From: JAJXWB01 sp037044955
GTDB lineage: Bacteria; Pseudomonadota; Alphaproteobacteria; Rhizobiales; Beijerinckiaceae
DNA: 64,000 nucleotides
Reading direction: 5' to 3'
Assembly: GCA_037044955.1 (NCBI GenBank)
Contig: JBAOHX010000009.1
Coordinates: 124,001-188,000 of the forward strand
In this document: one piece after another, positions 26,639 to 35,263 of the stretch
How the letters are laid out: each line of letters begins with the position of its first letter
Numbering within the stretch: position 1 is the first letter of the stretch
Program-made: the position numbers and the translations under genes
Notes under the pieces: generated by a model
Databases searched by the model: none
Told to the model about the DNA's origin: nothing
Seen by the model: only the letters and a program-made list of their open reading frames with translations

Positions 26639-27853
26639 ATGGCTGGCGTTTTGTCTGGCGTGCGCGTGCTCGATCTTTCGCGCGTCGTCTCGGGCCCCTG
26701 GTGCACGCAGATCCTGGCCGATCTCGGCGCCGAGGTCATCAAGATCGAACGGCCCGTAACCGGCGACGACACGCGCCAGATGGGCCCGTTTCTCGAGGAC
26801 GCCGATCGCAAGCCGACCGACAACAGCGCCATCTACATGGCCTGCAATCGCGGCAAGCGTTCCGTCACCGTCGACATTTCGACAAAGGAGGGCGCCGATC
26901 TCATCCGCGAACTGGCGCGCGATTGCGACGTCTTCGTCGAGAATTTCAAGGCGGGCGCGCTGAAGAAATTCGGCCTCGACTACGAGACCATCCGCGCCGT
27001 GCGCGAAGACATCGTTTATTGCTCGATCACGGGCTTCGGGCAGGACGGGCCGTATTCCGACCGCCCGGCCTACGATTTCGTGATGCAGGCGATGTCCGGC
27101 CTGATGAGCACGGTCGGCCCGCGCGAAGACGTTCCGGGCTCGCAGCCCATGCGCACCGCCGTGCCGCTCACCGACATGGTGACGGGCCTCTACGCGACGA
27201 TCGCGGTGATGGCCGCGCTCTATCATCGCAAGTCGACCGGGCAGGGGCAGTTCATCGACGCGGCGATGCTGGATTCCGCCGTCGCCTTCAACGCCAATCT
27301 CGCCGTCGGCTTCCTGCTCAACGGCAAGGTGCCGAAGCGCAACGGCAACACCAATGCCGTCGTATGTCCCTCCGACGTGTTCGAGGTGCAGGACGGCGAG
27401 ATCGTGCTGGCGATCTCCAACAACTCGCAGTTTCGCTCGTTCTGCGAGTTGATCGACATGCCGGAGCTCGCCAACGACGAACGCTTCCGCACCAACACGC
27501 TGCGCTTCTCCAATCGCGCCGCGCTCTACGAGGCGATCTCGCCGCCGCTCAGGTCGGCGCCGATGGCGATATGGGTCGCGCGCTGCGCCAAGGCGAACGT
27601 GCCCTGCGGGCCGATCAACCACATGCACGAGGTCTTCGCCGACGCGCAGGTCCGTCATCGCGGCATGGCGATCCGCCTGCCGCACGGCAGCGGGCAGAAG
27701 GTCGGCCTCGTGCGCTCGCCGATCAACCTGTCGCAGACGCCGGTCGAACACCGCGCGCCGCCGCTTCTGGGCGCGGACACCGACACGGTGCTGAGCGAAC
27801 TCGGCCGTTCGCCGCAGGAGATCGAAAGACTGCGCAAGGCCGGCGTCGTGTGA
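26639..27853 (+). CDS. CaiB/BaiF family CoA-transferase
   Basis: A 404-residue class III CoA-transferase. Family landmarks are the N-terminal VLDLSRVVSGPWCTQILADLGAEVIKIE, the catalytic Asp region GQGQFIDAAMLDS and the C-terminal PLLGADTDTVLSELG. Such enzymes move CoA between carboxylates (for example succinyl-CoA to a substrate acid). The ribosome-binding site GGGAGGA precedes the ATG. The substrate cannot be told from sequence; the sirtuin gene follows in the same direction. Confidence 0.9.
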   Translation: MAGVLSGVRVLDLSRVVSGPWCTQILADLGAEVIKIERPVTGDDTRQMGPFLEDADRKPTDNSAIYMACNRGKRSVTVDISTKEGADLIRELARDCDVFVENFKAGALKKFGLDYETIRAVREDIVYCSITGFGQDGPYSDRPAYDFVMQAMSGLMSTVGPREDVPGSQPMRTAVPLTDMVTGLYATIAVMAALYHRKSTGQGQFIDAAMLDSAVAFNANLAVGFLLNGKVPKRNGNTNAVVCPSDVFEVQDGEIVLAISNNSQFRSFCELIDMPELANDERFRTNTLRFSNRAALYEAISPPLRSAPMAIWVARCAKANVPCGPINHMHEVFADAQVRHRGMAIRLPHGSGQKVGLVRSPINLSQTPVEHRAPPLLGADTDTVLSELGRSPQEIERLRKAGVV

Positions 27854-27915
27854 GACGCCCGTCGCTCGCTTTTTGCGGCGGCGCGCGTAACATCGGCGGC
27901 GGAGCGGAGGCCGGC

Positions 27916-28677
27916 ATGATCATCACCTCGACCGACGAGGCGCAGGCGGAACTGACGCGCCTGTTCGCGCAATCCCAACGCATGACCGGCTTTACCGGCG
28001 CGGGCATTTCGACCGAATGCGGCGTGCCGGATTTCCGGTCGCCGGGCTCGCCGTGGATGAAGCATCGTCCGATCGACTTCTCGCTGTTCGTCGCCGATCC
28101 CCTGGCGCGCGAGGAGGCGTGGCGGCGCAAGTTCGCGATGGACGATCTCTACTCGGGCGCGCAGCCCGGCCGCGGCCATCGCGCGCTCGCGCGTCTGGTC
28201 GCCGACGGCAAGATGGGCGCGGTCATCACGCAGAACATCGACGGCTTGCATCAGGCGGCGGGAACGCCGGCGAGCAAGGTGATCGAATTGCACGGCAACG
28301 GCACCTACGCGAAATGTCTCGACTGCGGAAAGCGCTACGAGCTTTCCGAGGTGCGCGAGGAATTCGATCGCACCGGCGCCGCGCCGGAATGCGCATGCGG
28401 CGGTCCGGTGAAATCGGCGACGATCTCGTTTGGTCAGGCGATGCCGGAAGAGGAGATGCGTCGCGCGCACGAGGAGGCGCTGACCTGCGATCTGTTTCTT
28501 GCGATCGGCTCGTCGCTCGTCGTCTATCCCGCCGCGGGATTTCCCGTCATCGCCAAGCGCAACGGCGCGACGCTCGTCATCGTCAATCGCGAGGAGACGC
28601 AACTCGACGATGCGGCGGACCTGGTGTTGCGCGGCGACATCGGATCGATACTTTCGCCTTTCGCGGCCTCGCGCTAG
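27916..28677 (+). CDS. NAD-dependent protein deacylase (sirtuin)
   Basis: A 253-residue Sir2 domain: NAD-binding GAGISTECGVPDFRSP, TQNIDGLHQ, catalytic His in ELHGN, and a zinc site made of CLDCG and ECACGG. It removes acyl groups from protein lysines using NAD+. It lacks the Tyr/Arg pair (YxxR after GAGxS) typical of desuccinylating CobB, having SPWMKHR instead, so deacetylase activity is more likely. ATG at 27916, 62 bp after the CoA-transferase stop; the two may be cotranscribed. Confidence 0.9.
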   Translation: MIITSTDEAQAELTRLFAQSQRMTGFTGAGISTECGVPDFRSPGSPWMKHRPIDFSLFVADPLAREEAWRRKFAMDDLYSGAQPGRGHRALARLVADGKMGAVITQNIDGLHQAAGTPASKVIELHGNGTYAKCLDCGKRYELSEVREEFDRTGAAPECACGGPVKSATISFGQAMPEEEMRRAHEEALTCDLFLAIGSSLVVYPAAGFPVIAKRNGATLVIVNREETQLDDAADLVLRGDIGSILSPFAASR

Positions 28678-28829
28678 CGACGTATTCCACAGGCTTTGAA
28701 ACTTTGGCCTTTGTGGGACGGGGCGGAGTGTTATCCTTTCTTTAAGTGATTCTGGAGTGGCTCGGCAATTCGACGTGATGCGATGCCTGCGGGTGGGGGC
28801 TTCGCCGTCGACGTTCGGGGGGTGCGAAA

Positions 28830-29414
28830 TTGGGCGGCAAAGATCCTTTCATTCAAACGGTTCCGGGCGCGGCGGAACCGACTTCGGATACGGCCCCCGT
28901 CGAGCTTGTGGAGCTTGCCGGGCGCATCAAATGGTTCGACGTGTCGAAAGGCTACGGCTTCATCGTTCCCGATGACGGCGGTGGCGACATTCTCCTGCAT
29001 GTGACCGTGCTGCGCCGCGACGGATTTCAGACCGCCTACGAGGGCGCGCGCATCGTCTGCGAGGCGCAGGCCCGCACCAAGGGCATGCAGGTCTTCCGCG
29101 TCGTGTCGATGGACGAGTCGACCGCCGTGCATCCGTCCCAGACGCCGCCGGCGCGCACCCGCATCCAGGTGGCGCCGACGAGCGGTTTCGAGATCGTCAT
29201 CGTCAAATGGTTCAACCGCATTCGCGGCTTCGGCTTCCTCACGCGCGGCGAGGGGACGGAGGACATCTTCGTTCACATGGAGACCTTGCGCCGCTACGGC
29301 ATCGCCGAACTCAAGCCCGGCGATTCCCTGCTCGCCCGTTTCGGCGACGGACCCAAGGGCCTGATGGCGGCCGAAGTGCGCCCGCTCGAGACGGCGCTTC
29401 CGGCCTCGCACTGA
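28830..29414 (+). CDS. Double cold-shock-domain protein
   Basis: Two CSD domains in one 194-residue chain: residues about 28-95 (GRIKWFDVSKGYGFIVPDDG, DILLHVTVL) and about 122-190 (VIVKWFNRIRGFGFLTRGEG, DIFVHMETL). The RNP1-like KGYGFI and RGFGFL and RNP2-like DILLHV and DIFVHM motifs are intact. Such proteins bind single-stranded nucleic acid. The predicted start is TTG at 28830 after GGGGGGTG; the tandem arrangement is common in Hyphomicrobiales. Confidence 0.88.
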   Translation: MGGKDPFIQTVPGAAEPTSDTAPVELVELAGRIKWFDVSKGYGFIVPDDGGGDILLHVTVLRRDGFQTAYEGARIVCEAQARTKGMQVFRVVSMDESTAVHPSQTPPARTRIQVAPTSGFEIVIVKWFNRIRGFGFLTRGEGTEDIFVHMETLRRYGIAELKPGDSLLARFGDGPKGLMAAEVRPLETALPASH

Positions 29415-29486
29415 CCGCGCGCGGTGTGTTGAGACGCGCTTCCGGCGCCACTTAATTCCGGGCGCGCGAGGCGCTATTCTCCCGTC

Positions 29487-29954
29487 ATGACGCTCTTCCG
29501 GACGCTTCCCGCCGCTATTCTGCTCGCGCTCCTGTGCGCTTTCTTCACAGGCGTCCCGCCGGGGCGCGCGCAGGAACTGGAAAAGCTCGAATTCGCCACC
29601 CGCAGCGGCGTGCACGCCTTTTCGGTCGAGGTCATGCGCACGGCGGACCAGCAGGCCAAGGGCCTGATGTTCCGCCGCTACATGCCGGACGACCGCGGCA
29701 TGCTCTTCACCTTCGGCCGGAACGAGCCGGTCTTCATGTGGATGAAGAACACCTACATCCCGCTCGACATGGTGTTCATCGACCGCAAGGGCGTCGTCGC
29801 CTCGATCGCGACGGACACCGAGCCCTTTTCCGAGCGCACCATCGCTTCCGGCCCGCCGGTCTGGGGGGTGGTCGAGCTGAACGCCGGCGCGGCGGCCAAA
29901 ATGGGCCTGGCGGTCGGCGACAAGGTCCGTCACCCCTTTTTCGACGGCAAGTAG
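29487..29954 (+). CDS. DUF192 secreted protein
   Basis: A signal peptide (MTLFRTLPAAILLALLCAFF) precedes one DUF192 domain with the hallmark FRRYMPDDRGMLFTFG, FMWMKNTYIPLDMVFID and the closing VVELNAGAAAKMGLAVGDKV. Members are periplasmic beta-barrel-like proteins of unknown role. It is complete at 155 residues and often follows cold-shock genes in related genomes. Confidence 0.87.
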   Translation: MTLFRTLPAAILLALLCAFFTGVPPGRAQELEKLEFATRSGVHAFSVEVMRTADQQAKGLMFRRYMPDDRGMLFTFGRNEPVFMWMKNTYIPLDMVFIDRKGVVASIATDTEPFSERTIASGPPVWGVVELNAGAAAKMGLAVGDKVRHPFFDGK

Positions 29955-29957
29955 GCG

Positions 29958-30003
29958 CGCATATCCCGCAAAAGTTGCAGGCTTTTGCGGCAAGGATATG
30001 CGT
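29958..30003. repeat. Compound hairpin after the DUF192 gene
   Basis: CGCATATCC with CGCAAAAG is mirrored by CTTTTGCG and GGATATGCG around TTGCAGG. It may terminate or protect the upstream transcript, before tRNA-Pro. There is no clear T tract. Confidence 0.55.
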
Positions 30004-30079
30004 CTGGAGACTTAGCCGAGAGCCGCGCTTGTTCGGCGCCGCGCCGCATGATAGCCAGACGCGGCGTCCCAGACGTCGG

Positions 30080-30156
30080 CGGGGTATAGCGCAGCCTGGT
30101 AGCGCATCTGCTTTGGGAGCAGAGGGTCGCAGGTTCGAATCCTGCTGCCCCGACCA
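30080..30156 (+). tRNA. tRNA-Pro (TGG)
   Basis: Acceptor stem CGGGGTA pairs with TGCCCCG. D arm GCGCAGCCTGGTAGCGC, anticodon loop TTTGGGA (anticodon TGG), T arm CAGGTTCGAATCCTG, encoded CCA. Confidence 0.96.
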
Positions 30157-30216
30157 GCCGCAAGCGGGACAAGAGACGAGCGGATCGAAGGCGAACGGAC
30201 CAAAGGCGAACCTATC

Positions 30217-30522
30217 ATGAGCGCACGGATCTTTCGGCCCACGAAATCGGCGACCCAGTCGGGAGCCGGCCGCACCAAGAGATGGCATCTGGTCTACGCG
30301 CCGGAAACGCCGCGCGGCGTCGATCCGCTGATGGGCTGGACCAGCTCCGACGACATGAAGAGCCAGATCCGCCTGACCTTCGACACGAAGGAAGAGGCCG
30401 TCGCCTACGCCGAGCGCAACGCGATCGCCTATGTGGTCGAGGAGCCCAGGCCGGCCGCCCGGCGCACCATGTCCTATTCGGACAATTTCCGTCCCGGCCG
30501 CGTCGGCCAGTGGACGCACTAG
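30217..30522 (+). CDS. NADH-ubiquinone oxidoreductase accessory subunit, NDUFS4-like (ETC complex I subunit)
   Basis: A 101-residue protein with the family pattern ARIFRPTKSATQSGAGRTKRWHL, then DPLMGWTSSDDMKSQIRLTF, FDTKEEAVAYAERNAIAYVV and a C-terminal YSDNFRPGRVGQWTH. It is the alphaproteobacterial supernumerary complex I subunit retained in mitochondria as NDUFS4. It is flanked by tRNA-Pro and tRNA-Arg and is distant from nuo genes, as is usual. Confidence 0.92.
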   Translation: MSARIFRPTKSATQSGAGRTKRWHLVYAPETPRGVDPLMGWTSSDDMKSQIRLTFDTKEEAVAYAERNAIAYVVEEPRPAARRTMSYSDNFRPGRVGQWTH

Positions 30523-30609
30523 ATCAGCCTGGTTTCGGGCGGCGTCGCCCAGGAACAGACGAGCTGACAGGTTTCAAAGCGTCGACGCGCAGCTTCGCCA
30601 GCGCGCGAA

Positions 30610-30686
30610 GACCCCGTAGCTCAGCTGGATAGAGCAACTGCCTTCTAAGCAGTAGGTCACAGGTTCGAATCCTGTCGGGGTCGCCA
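30610..30686 (+). tRNA. tRNA-Arg (TCT)
   Basis: Acceptor stem GACCCCG pairs with CGGGGTC. D arm AGCTCAGCTGGATAGAGC, anticodon loop CTTCTAA (anticodon TCT), T arm CAGGTTCGAATCCTG, encoded CCA. Confidence 0.96.
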
Positions 30687-30715
30687 TTTCGAGGCGCGTT
30701 CCATATGCGCCGGAC

Positions 30716-31408
30716 TCAATCGCGCCGCGTCGCGCTCGCGCGTTCGGCCAGCGCTTCCATGTCGCGGTCGATGCCGCTCTGCCGGTCGCGCAATTCCGGC
30801 GGCGCCCGCCAGCCGGGCTCGATGCCCGTCATGTCGGGCAGTTCGTGCGCGATCCCCTTGTGACAGTCGATGCAGGTCTTTTCGCGCGTCACGAGGAAGC
30901 GGGAATGGATGTCGGCGGCGCGGCGCGCCTGCTTGGTGAGGTCCATCGCCACGGAGGAATGGCAGTTCCGGCATTCGAGCGAATCGTTGGCCTTCAGGCG
31001 CGCCCATTCGTGCTTGGCGAGTTCGAGCCGCATGTCCTGAAATTTCTGGCGGGTCGAGATCGTGCCGAAGATCTTGCCCCAGACTTCCTTCGACGCCTGC
31101 ATCTTGCGCGCGATCTTGTCGGTCCATTTGTGCGGCACGTGGCAGTCGGGGCAGCTCGCGCGCACGCCGGAACGATTGGAGAAATGGATCGTGTGCTGCA
31201 GCTCCTGATACACGTTGTCGCGCATCTCGTGGCAGGAGGTGCAGAACGTCTCGGTGTTGGTCGCCTCGAGCGCGGTGTTGAAACCGCCCCAGAACACGAG
31301 CCCGCAGACAAAGCCGCCCATCGCCAGAAAGCCGAGGCTGAAATGCGCGCTCGGGCGGCTCGCGATGCGCCAGAACGTCAGCAGCGCCGCCTTGATCCTG
31401 TCCATCAT
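30716..31408 (-). CDS. napC: NapC/NirT tetraheme cytochrome c
   Basis: A 230-residue membrane-anchored cytochrome: N-terminal transmembrane helix (HFSLGFLAMGGFVCGLVFWG) and four CxxCH heme sites (CTSCH, CPDCH, CRNCH, CIDCH). NapC oxidises quinol and passes electrons to NapAB. It is the last gene of napEFDABC and starts 6 bp after the napB stop. Confidence 0.95.
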   Translation of the reverse strand: MMDRIKAALLTFWRIASRPSAHFSLGFLAMGGFVCGLVFWGGFNTALEATNTETFCTSCHEMRDNVYQELQHTIHFSNRSGVRASCPDCHVPHKWTDKIARKMQASKEVWGKIFGTISTRQKFQDMRLELAKHEWARLKANDSLECRNCHSSVAMDLTKQARRAADIHSRFLVTREKTCIDCHKGIAHELPDMTGIEPGWRAPPELRDRQSGIDRDMEALAERASATRRD

Positions 31409-31414
31409 GCGCGC

Positions 31415-31858
31415 TCACTTCCCGCCGGATTGGGTCGGGGCCATGTCCCGGAACAGGTTCGGAACGAGCGGCGCGGCGTCGGTCTGCTGCACATGGCATT
31501 CCGTGCAGAAGTAGCGGCGCGGCGTCACGTCGCCGAGCACCTGGCCGTTGCGATCCATGAAATGCGTGACGCTGATCATCGGCGCGCCGGAGCCTTCGGT
31601 GTACTGGCGCCTGTGGCAGTCGAGGCAACGGTTGGCCTTCAGGGTCAACTGGTAATTCTCGATCGCGTGCGGGATCACCGGAGGCTGTTCGGGATAGTTG
31701 CGCATGACGCGCTGATCGTTGACCACGGGGCGCGCGAGCGGCGGCGCGGGAACGTCGCCCATCGGCGCGGCGGCGCCCGTCACGCGCGGCACGATCCGCG
31801 GCGGCCCCGCGGTCTGGCCGTGCAGGGCGGCCGCCGCGAACACGAATCGTTCCTGCAA
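31415..31858 (-). CDS. napB: NapB diheme cytochrome subunit of periplasmic nitrate reductase
   Basis: Two CxxCH heme sites (CLDCH, CTECH) and the NapB segment RVMRNYPEQPPVIPHAIENYQL identify the small subunit. In its own frame the protein has no usable start: only a TTG (LQERFVF) follows the napA stop and the signal peptide lacks its basic N-region. In the +1 frame an ATG at 31913, overlapping the end of napA, encodes a basic N-terminus and hydrophobic core (RLARRAIPLAFFAGT) that continues perfectly into FVFAAAALHGQTAGPP if one base is removed near 31844-31850. The real gene is therefore probably 31415-31913 with a sequence error in the signal peptide. Confidence 0.88.
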   Translation of the reverse strand: MQERFVFAAAALHGQTAGPPRIVPRVTGAAAPMGDVPAPPLARPVVNDQRVMRNYPEQPPVIPHAIENYQLTLKANRCLDCHRRQYTEGSGAPMISVTHFMDRNGQVLGDVTPRRYFCTECHVQQTDAAPLVPNLFRDMAPTQSGGK

Positions 31859-31885
31859 AGAAAGCGAGCGGGATCGCTCTCCTCG

Positions 31886-34381
31886 CTAGACGGGTATGAT
31901 CTTGACCGCGCATTTCTTGAAGTCCGTCTGCTTGGAAATCGGGTCGGTGGCGTCGAGCGTCGCCTTGTTGATGAGCTGGCTCGCGTCGAACCAGGGCACG
32001 AACACGACGCCGCGCGGCATGCGGTTGCGGCCGAGCGTGTCGACGCGCGTGCGGATTTCGCCGCGCCGCGAAACGACGCGAACCTCGGCGCCCTGGTTGA
32101 CGCCTTTCGCGCGCGCGTCCTCGGGATGCATGAACACACGCGCGCCCGGAAAGGCCTTGTAGAGTTCGGGCACGCGCATGGTCATCGAGCCGGAATGCCA
32201 GTGTTCGAGCACACGGCCGGTGACGAGCCATGTGTCGTAATCCTTGTCCGGCGATTCCGCCGGCGGCTCGTAGGGCACGGCGATGATCTTGGCGCGTCCG
32301 TCCGGCTGGCCGTAGAAGTCCACGCCCTTGCCGGGCTTGACGTAGGGGTCGTAGCCCTCACGATAGCGCCAGCGCGTCTCCTTGCCGCCGACGACCGGCC
32401 AGCGCATTCCGCGCACCTCGTGATAGCTGTCGTAAGGCGCGAGGTCGTGGCCGTGGCCGCGGCCGAATTCGGCATATTCCTCGAACAGCCCCTTCTGCAC
32501 GTAGAAGCCGAAGGCCGTGGACTCGCGGTTCTCGTAGTCGGTCGGAATTTCGCTCGTCGCGAACTTGTCGACCTTGCCGTTGCGGAAGAGGACGTCGAAC
32601 AGCGTCTTGCCGCGATAATTCGGGTTGGCGGCAAGAATGTCGGCGGGCCAGACCTCGTCGGTGGTGAAGCGCTTGGAGAATTCCATGATCTGCCAGAGAT
32701 CGGAGCGCGCGTCGCCCGGCGCGCCGACGAGTTGCCGCCACACATGCGTGCGGCGTTCGGCATTGCCGTAGGCGCCTTCCTTCTCCACCCACATCGCCGC
32801 GGGCAGCACGAGATCCGCGGCCAGCGCGGTCACCGTCGGATAGGCGTCGGAGACGACGATGAAATTGTCGGGGTTGCGATAGCCGGGATAGGTCTCGCGC
32901 GAATTGTTGGGCGCGGCCTGCACGTTGTTGTTCACCTGCACCCAGTAGAAATTCAGCTTGCCGTCCTTCAGCATCCGGTCCTGCTCGACCGCGTGATAGC
33001 CGGGCTTGTCGGGCACAATTCCGTGCGGCACGCGCCAGATTTCCTCGGCGTGCTTGCGATGCTCGGGATTGGTGACGACCATGTCGGCGGGCAGGCGATG
33101 CGCGAATGTGCCGACCTCGCGCGCCGTGCCGCAGGCGGACGGCTGTCCGGTCAGCGAGAACGGCGAATTGCCCGGCTCGGAAATCTTTCCCGTCAGCAGA
33201 TGCAGGTTGTAGACGAGTTGATTGGCCCACACGCCGCGCACATGCTGGTTGAATCCCATGGTCCACAGCGACATCACCTTGCGCTTGGGATCGGCGTAGA
33301 GTTCGGCGAGTTCCTGCAGGAATCCGCGCTCGACGCCGGTCAGCTCCGAGACCTTGTCGAGCGTGTAGTCCTTCACGAAGGCGGCATAGGCGTCGAAGTC
33401 GATCGGCTGCGTCGCGCCAGCGGTCGCCGCGCCCTTGGCCTTTATTTCCAGCGGATGATCGGCGCGCAGGCCATAGCCGATGTCTGTCGTTCCTTTCACA
33501 AAGCTCGTGTGCGCCTTGACGAAGTCCTGGTTCACGCGGCCGGTCGAGATGATGTGGTTGGCGATGTAATTCAGGATCGCGAGATCCGTGCCCGGCTTGA
33601 ACACGATCGGAATGTCGGCGAGGTCGGAACTGCGGTGCGTGAAGGTCGAGAGCACGGCGACCTTGACGTGCGGCTGGCTGAGGCGCCGGTCGGTGAGCCG
33701 CGTCCACAGGATCGGATGCATCTCCGCCATGTTCGAGCCCCAGAGCACGAAGGCGTCGGCGGCTTCGAAATCGTCGTAGCAGCCCATCGGCTCGTCCATG
33801 CCGAAGGTGCGGATGAAGGCGTAGGCGGCGGACGCCATGCAGTGTCGCGCGTTGGGATCGAGATTGTTCGAGCGGAAGCCGGCGCGCATCAGCTTGGTCG
33901 CGGCATAGCCCTCGAAGATCGTCCACTGGCCCGAGCCGAACATGCCGAGCGCCGTTGGGCCTTTTTCCTTCAGCGTCGCCTTGGCGCGCGCCGCCATCGT
34001 GTCGAAGGCTTCGTCCCACGAGACGGGCGTCAACTCGCCGTTCTTGTCGAAGACGCCGTCCTTCTTGCGCAGCAGCGGCGTCGTCAGCCGGTCGGCGCCG
34101 TACATGATCTTCGACAGGAAATAGCCCTTGATGCAGTTCAGCCCGCGGTTGACCTCGGCGAGCGTGTCGCCGTGCGTTGCGACCACGCGGCCGTCCTTCA
34201 CGCCCACCATCACGCCGCAGCCCGTGCCGCAGAAGCGGCAGGGCGCCTTCGACCATTTCAGCTCGAGCGTTCCGATTCCGCCCGCGATCTGCTGGCCGCT
34301 CGCGGCGACGGGAATCTGGGCCGCCGTCGCGGCGATCGCCGCGGCTTGCGTCTTGATGAGGTCGCGTCGCGAAATGGACAT
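31886..34381 (-). CDS. napA: NapA catalytic subunit of periplasmic nitrate reductase
   Basis: An 831-residue molybdoenzyme. A twin-arginine signal (SISRRDLIKTQAAA) begins at the ATG at 34381; the longer open frame upstream covers napD in another frame. The [4Fe-4S] motif is CRFCGTGCGVMV followed by NRGLNCIKGYF, and the molybdenum-ligand cysteine is in NARHCMASAAYAF. It reduces nitrate to nitrite in the periplasm. Length matches the family, and the whole nap order is conserved. Confidence 0.96.
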   Translation of the reverse strand: MSISRRDLIKTQAAAIAATAAQIPVAASGQQIAGGIGTLELKWSKAPCRFCGTGCGVMVGVKDGRVVATHGDTLAEVNRGLNCIKGYFLSKIMYGADRLTTPLLRKKDGVFDKNGELTPVSWDEAFDTMAARAKATLKEKGPTALGMFGSGQWTIFEGYAATKLMRAGFRSNNLDPNARHCMASAAYAFIRTFGMDEPMGCYDDFEAADAFVLWGSNMAEMHPILWTRLTDRRLSQPHVKVAVLSTFTHRSSDLADIPIVFKPGTDLAILNYIANHIISTGRVNQDFVKAHTSFVKGTTDIGYGLRADHPLEIKAKGAATAGATQPIDFDAYAAFVKDYTLDKVSELTGVERGFLQELAELYADPKRKVMSLWTMGFNQHVRGVWANQLVYNLHLLTGKISEPGNSPFSLTGQPSACGTAREVGTFAHRLPADMVVTNPEHRKHAEEIWRVPHGIVPDKPGYHAVEQDRMLKDGKLNFYWVQVNNNVQAAPNNSRETYPGYRNPDNFIVVSDAYPTVTALAADLVLPAAMWVEKEGAYGNAERRTHVWRQLVGAPGDARSDLWQIMEFSKRFTTDEVWPADILAANPNYRGKTLFDVLFRNGKVDKFATSEIPTDYENRESTAFGFYVQKGLFEEYAEFGRGHGHDLAPYDSYHEVRGMRWPVVGGKETRWRYREGYDPYVKPGKGVDFYGQPDGRAKIIAVPYEPPAESPDKDYDTWLVTGRVLEHWHSGSMTMRVPELYKAFPGARVFMHPEDARAKGVNQGAEVRVVSRRGEIRTRVDTLGRNRMPRGVVFVPWFDASQLINKATLDATDPISKQTDFKKCAVKIIPV

Positions 34382-34382
34382 C

Positions 34383-34643
34383 CTAGTCTCCGATGTCGGC
34401 GCGCCTGGCGACGCACTCGAAAACCATGTTGGCGGAGAGAACGCCGCTCCAGCCGGCGATTTCCGCCAGCCGCGCGCCGAGCGCGCCGGTCTCCGGCGCC
34501 TCCATGACGATGACGATCTTGGAAGCGTCGGCGTGATGCACTTCGACTTCGGGCAGGGCCGCCAGCGACGTCGCGACGACATCGCGATGCGCGGGCAGGA
34601 CCGACACGACGGCGCTGGATATGTGCACGAGATCGTCGATCAC
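34383..34643 (-). CDS. napD: NapD chaperone
   Basis: An 86-residue protein (IDDLVHISSAVVSVLPAHRD, ALPEVEVHHADASKIVIVME). NapD binds the NapA twin-arginine signal during maturation. The GTG start at 34643 overlaps the napF stop as GTGA, so translation is coupled. It ends 1 bp before the napA start. Confidence 0.9.
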   Translation of the reverse strand: MIDDLVHISSAVVSVLPAHRDVVATSLAALPEVEVHHADASKIVIVMEAPETGALGARLAEIAGWSGVLSANMVFECVARRADIGD

Positions 34644-34909
34644 GATGCAGCCTCCGCTCCAGCCATTGCGATTGCCGAGACGGGACAGGAACTCACGCAG
34701 GCGCCGCAGCCGTTGCACGCCGCCGTGACGAAGGGATGTTCGGGCGCGCCCAGCCGTGGACGAAAGCCGATCGCGCGTTCGGGACAGGCGTCGCCGCAGG
34801 AACGGCACACGACAAAAGCGTTCGCCAGGCAGGCCTCGCCGATGACGGCGACGGGTTGCGCGCGTTGCGGGCGGACGAACAGCGAACGTCTGGAAATGCT
34901 GCTCTGCAT
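34640..34909 (-). CDS. napF: NapF ferredoxin-type protein (short form)
   Basis: An 89-residue protein with two iron-sulfur binding clusters of cysteines (CRSCGDACPE and CNGCGACVSSCP). E. coli NapF is about 164 residues with more clusters, so this is a shortened form. NapF is thought to help NapA cofactor assembly in the cytoplasm. The N-terminus SSISRRSLF keeps the RR motif seen in NapF proteins. Confidence 0.85.
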   Translation of the reverse strand: MQSSISRRSLFVRPQRAQPVAVIGEACLANAFVVCRSCGDACPERAIGFRPRLGAPEHPFVTAACNGCGACVSSCPVSAIAMAGAEAAS

Positions 34910-34919
34910 GGTCGCGACG

Positions 34920-35111
34920 TCACTGATGCGGCGGCCCGGGCGGGCCGAACACGAGTTGCGACATCCAGATCAGGAAGCCGTAGCCGCCGACGACGGCGAC
35001 CGCCATGACCGGCCAGATGACGGCCACTATGATGCCGAAGACGACGAGTTCCGCGCGCTTGCTGACGGAGGAAACCGGAGTTTGGACGGAGGCGTCGTCG
35101 GAAACGATCAT
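34920..35111 (-). CDS. napE: NapE small membrane protein
   Basis: A 63-residue single-span protein: polar N-terminus, then SKRAELVVFGIIVAVIWPVMAV, a hydrophobic stretch, and QLVFGPPGPPHQ, the NapE ending. It is the first gene of napEFDABC. The role of NapE is not established. The promoter should lie in 35112-35263, where I found no FNR-type dyad. Confidence 0.88.
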   Translation of the reverse strand: MIVSDDASVQTPVSSVSKRAELVVFGIIVAVIWPVMAVAVVGGYGFLIWMSQLVFGPPGPPHQ

Positions 35112-35263
35112 CGGAAGAGGCGCCGGGGTTGGGTTGGGCGACGGCCAAGCGTAGCCAGAATGTAACTAGTGGCAACATATAATTTGGAAAGGGCAGGGAT
35201 GCCGGCGGGACAACACTGATCGCGGCTTCCGGTTCCGCCAGCGCGGGCGTCGTGCGCCGGCTG

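Noticed and set aside
26599..28677. A 692-codon fusion ending in the sirtuin
   Set aside because: The first 439 codons are out of frame with the CoA-transferase gene; the sirtuin has its own ATG at 27916.
30845..34507. A 1220-codon open frame antisense to the nap operon
   Set aside because: It is a GC-skew shadow of napA/B/C codons: low-complexity Arg/Ala/His-rich translation, no domains, and the opposite strand has unmistakable cofactor motifs.
35112..35263. FNR or NarP-type operator before napE
   Set aside because: No TTGAT-N4-ATCAA dyad or convincing heptamer pair was found in the gap.
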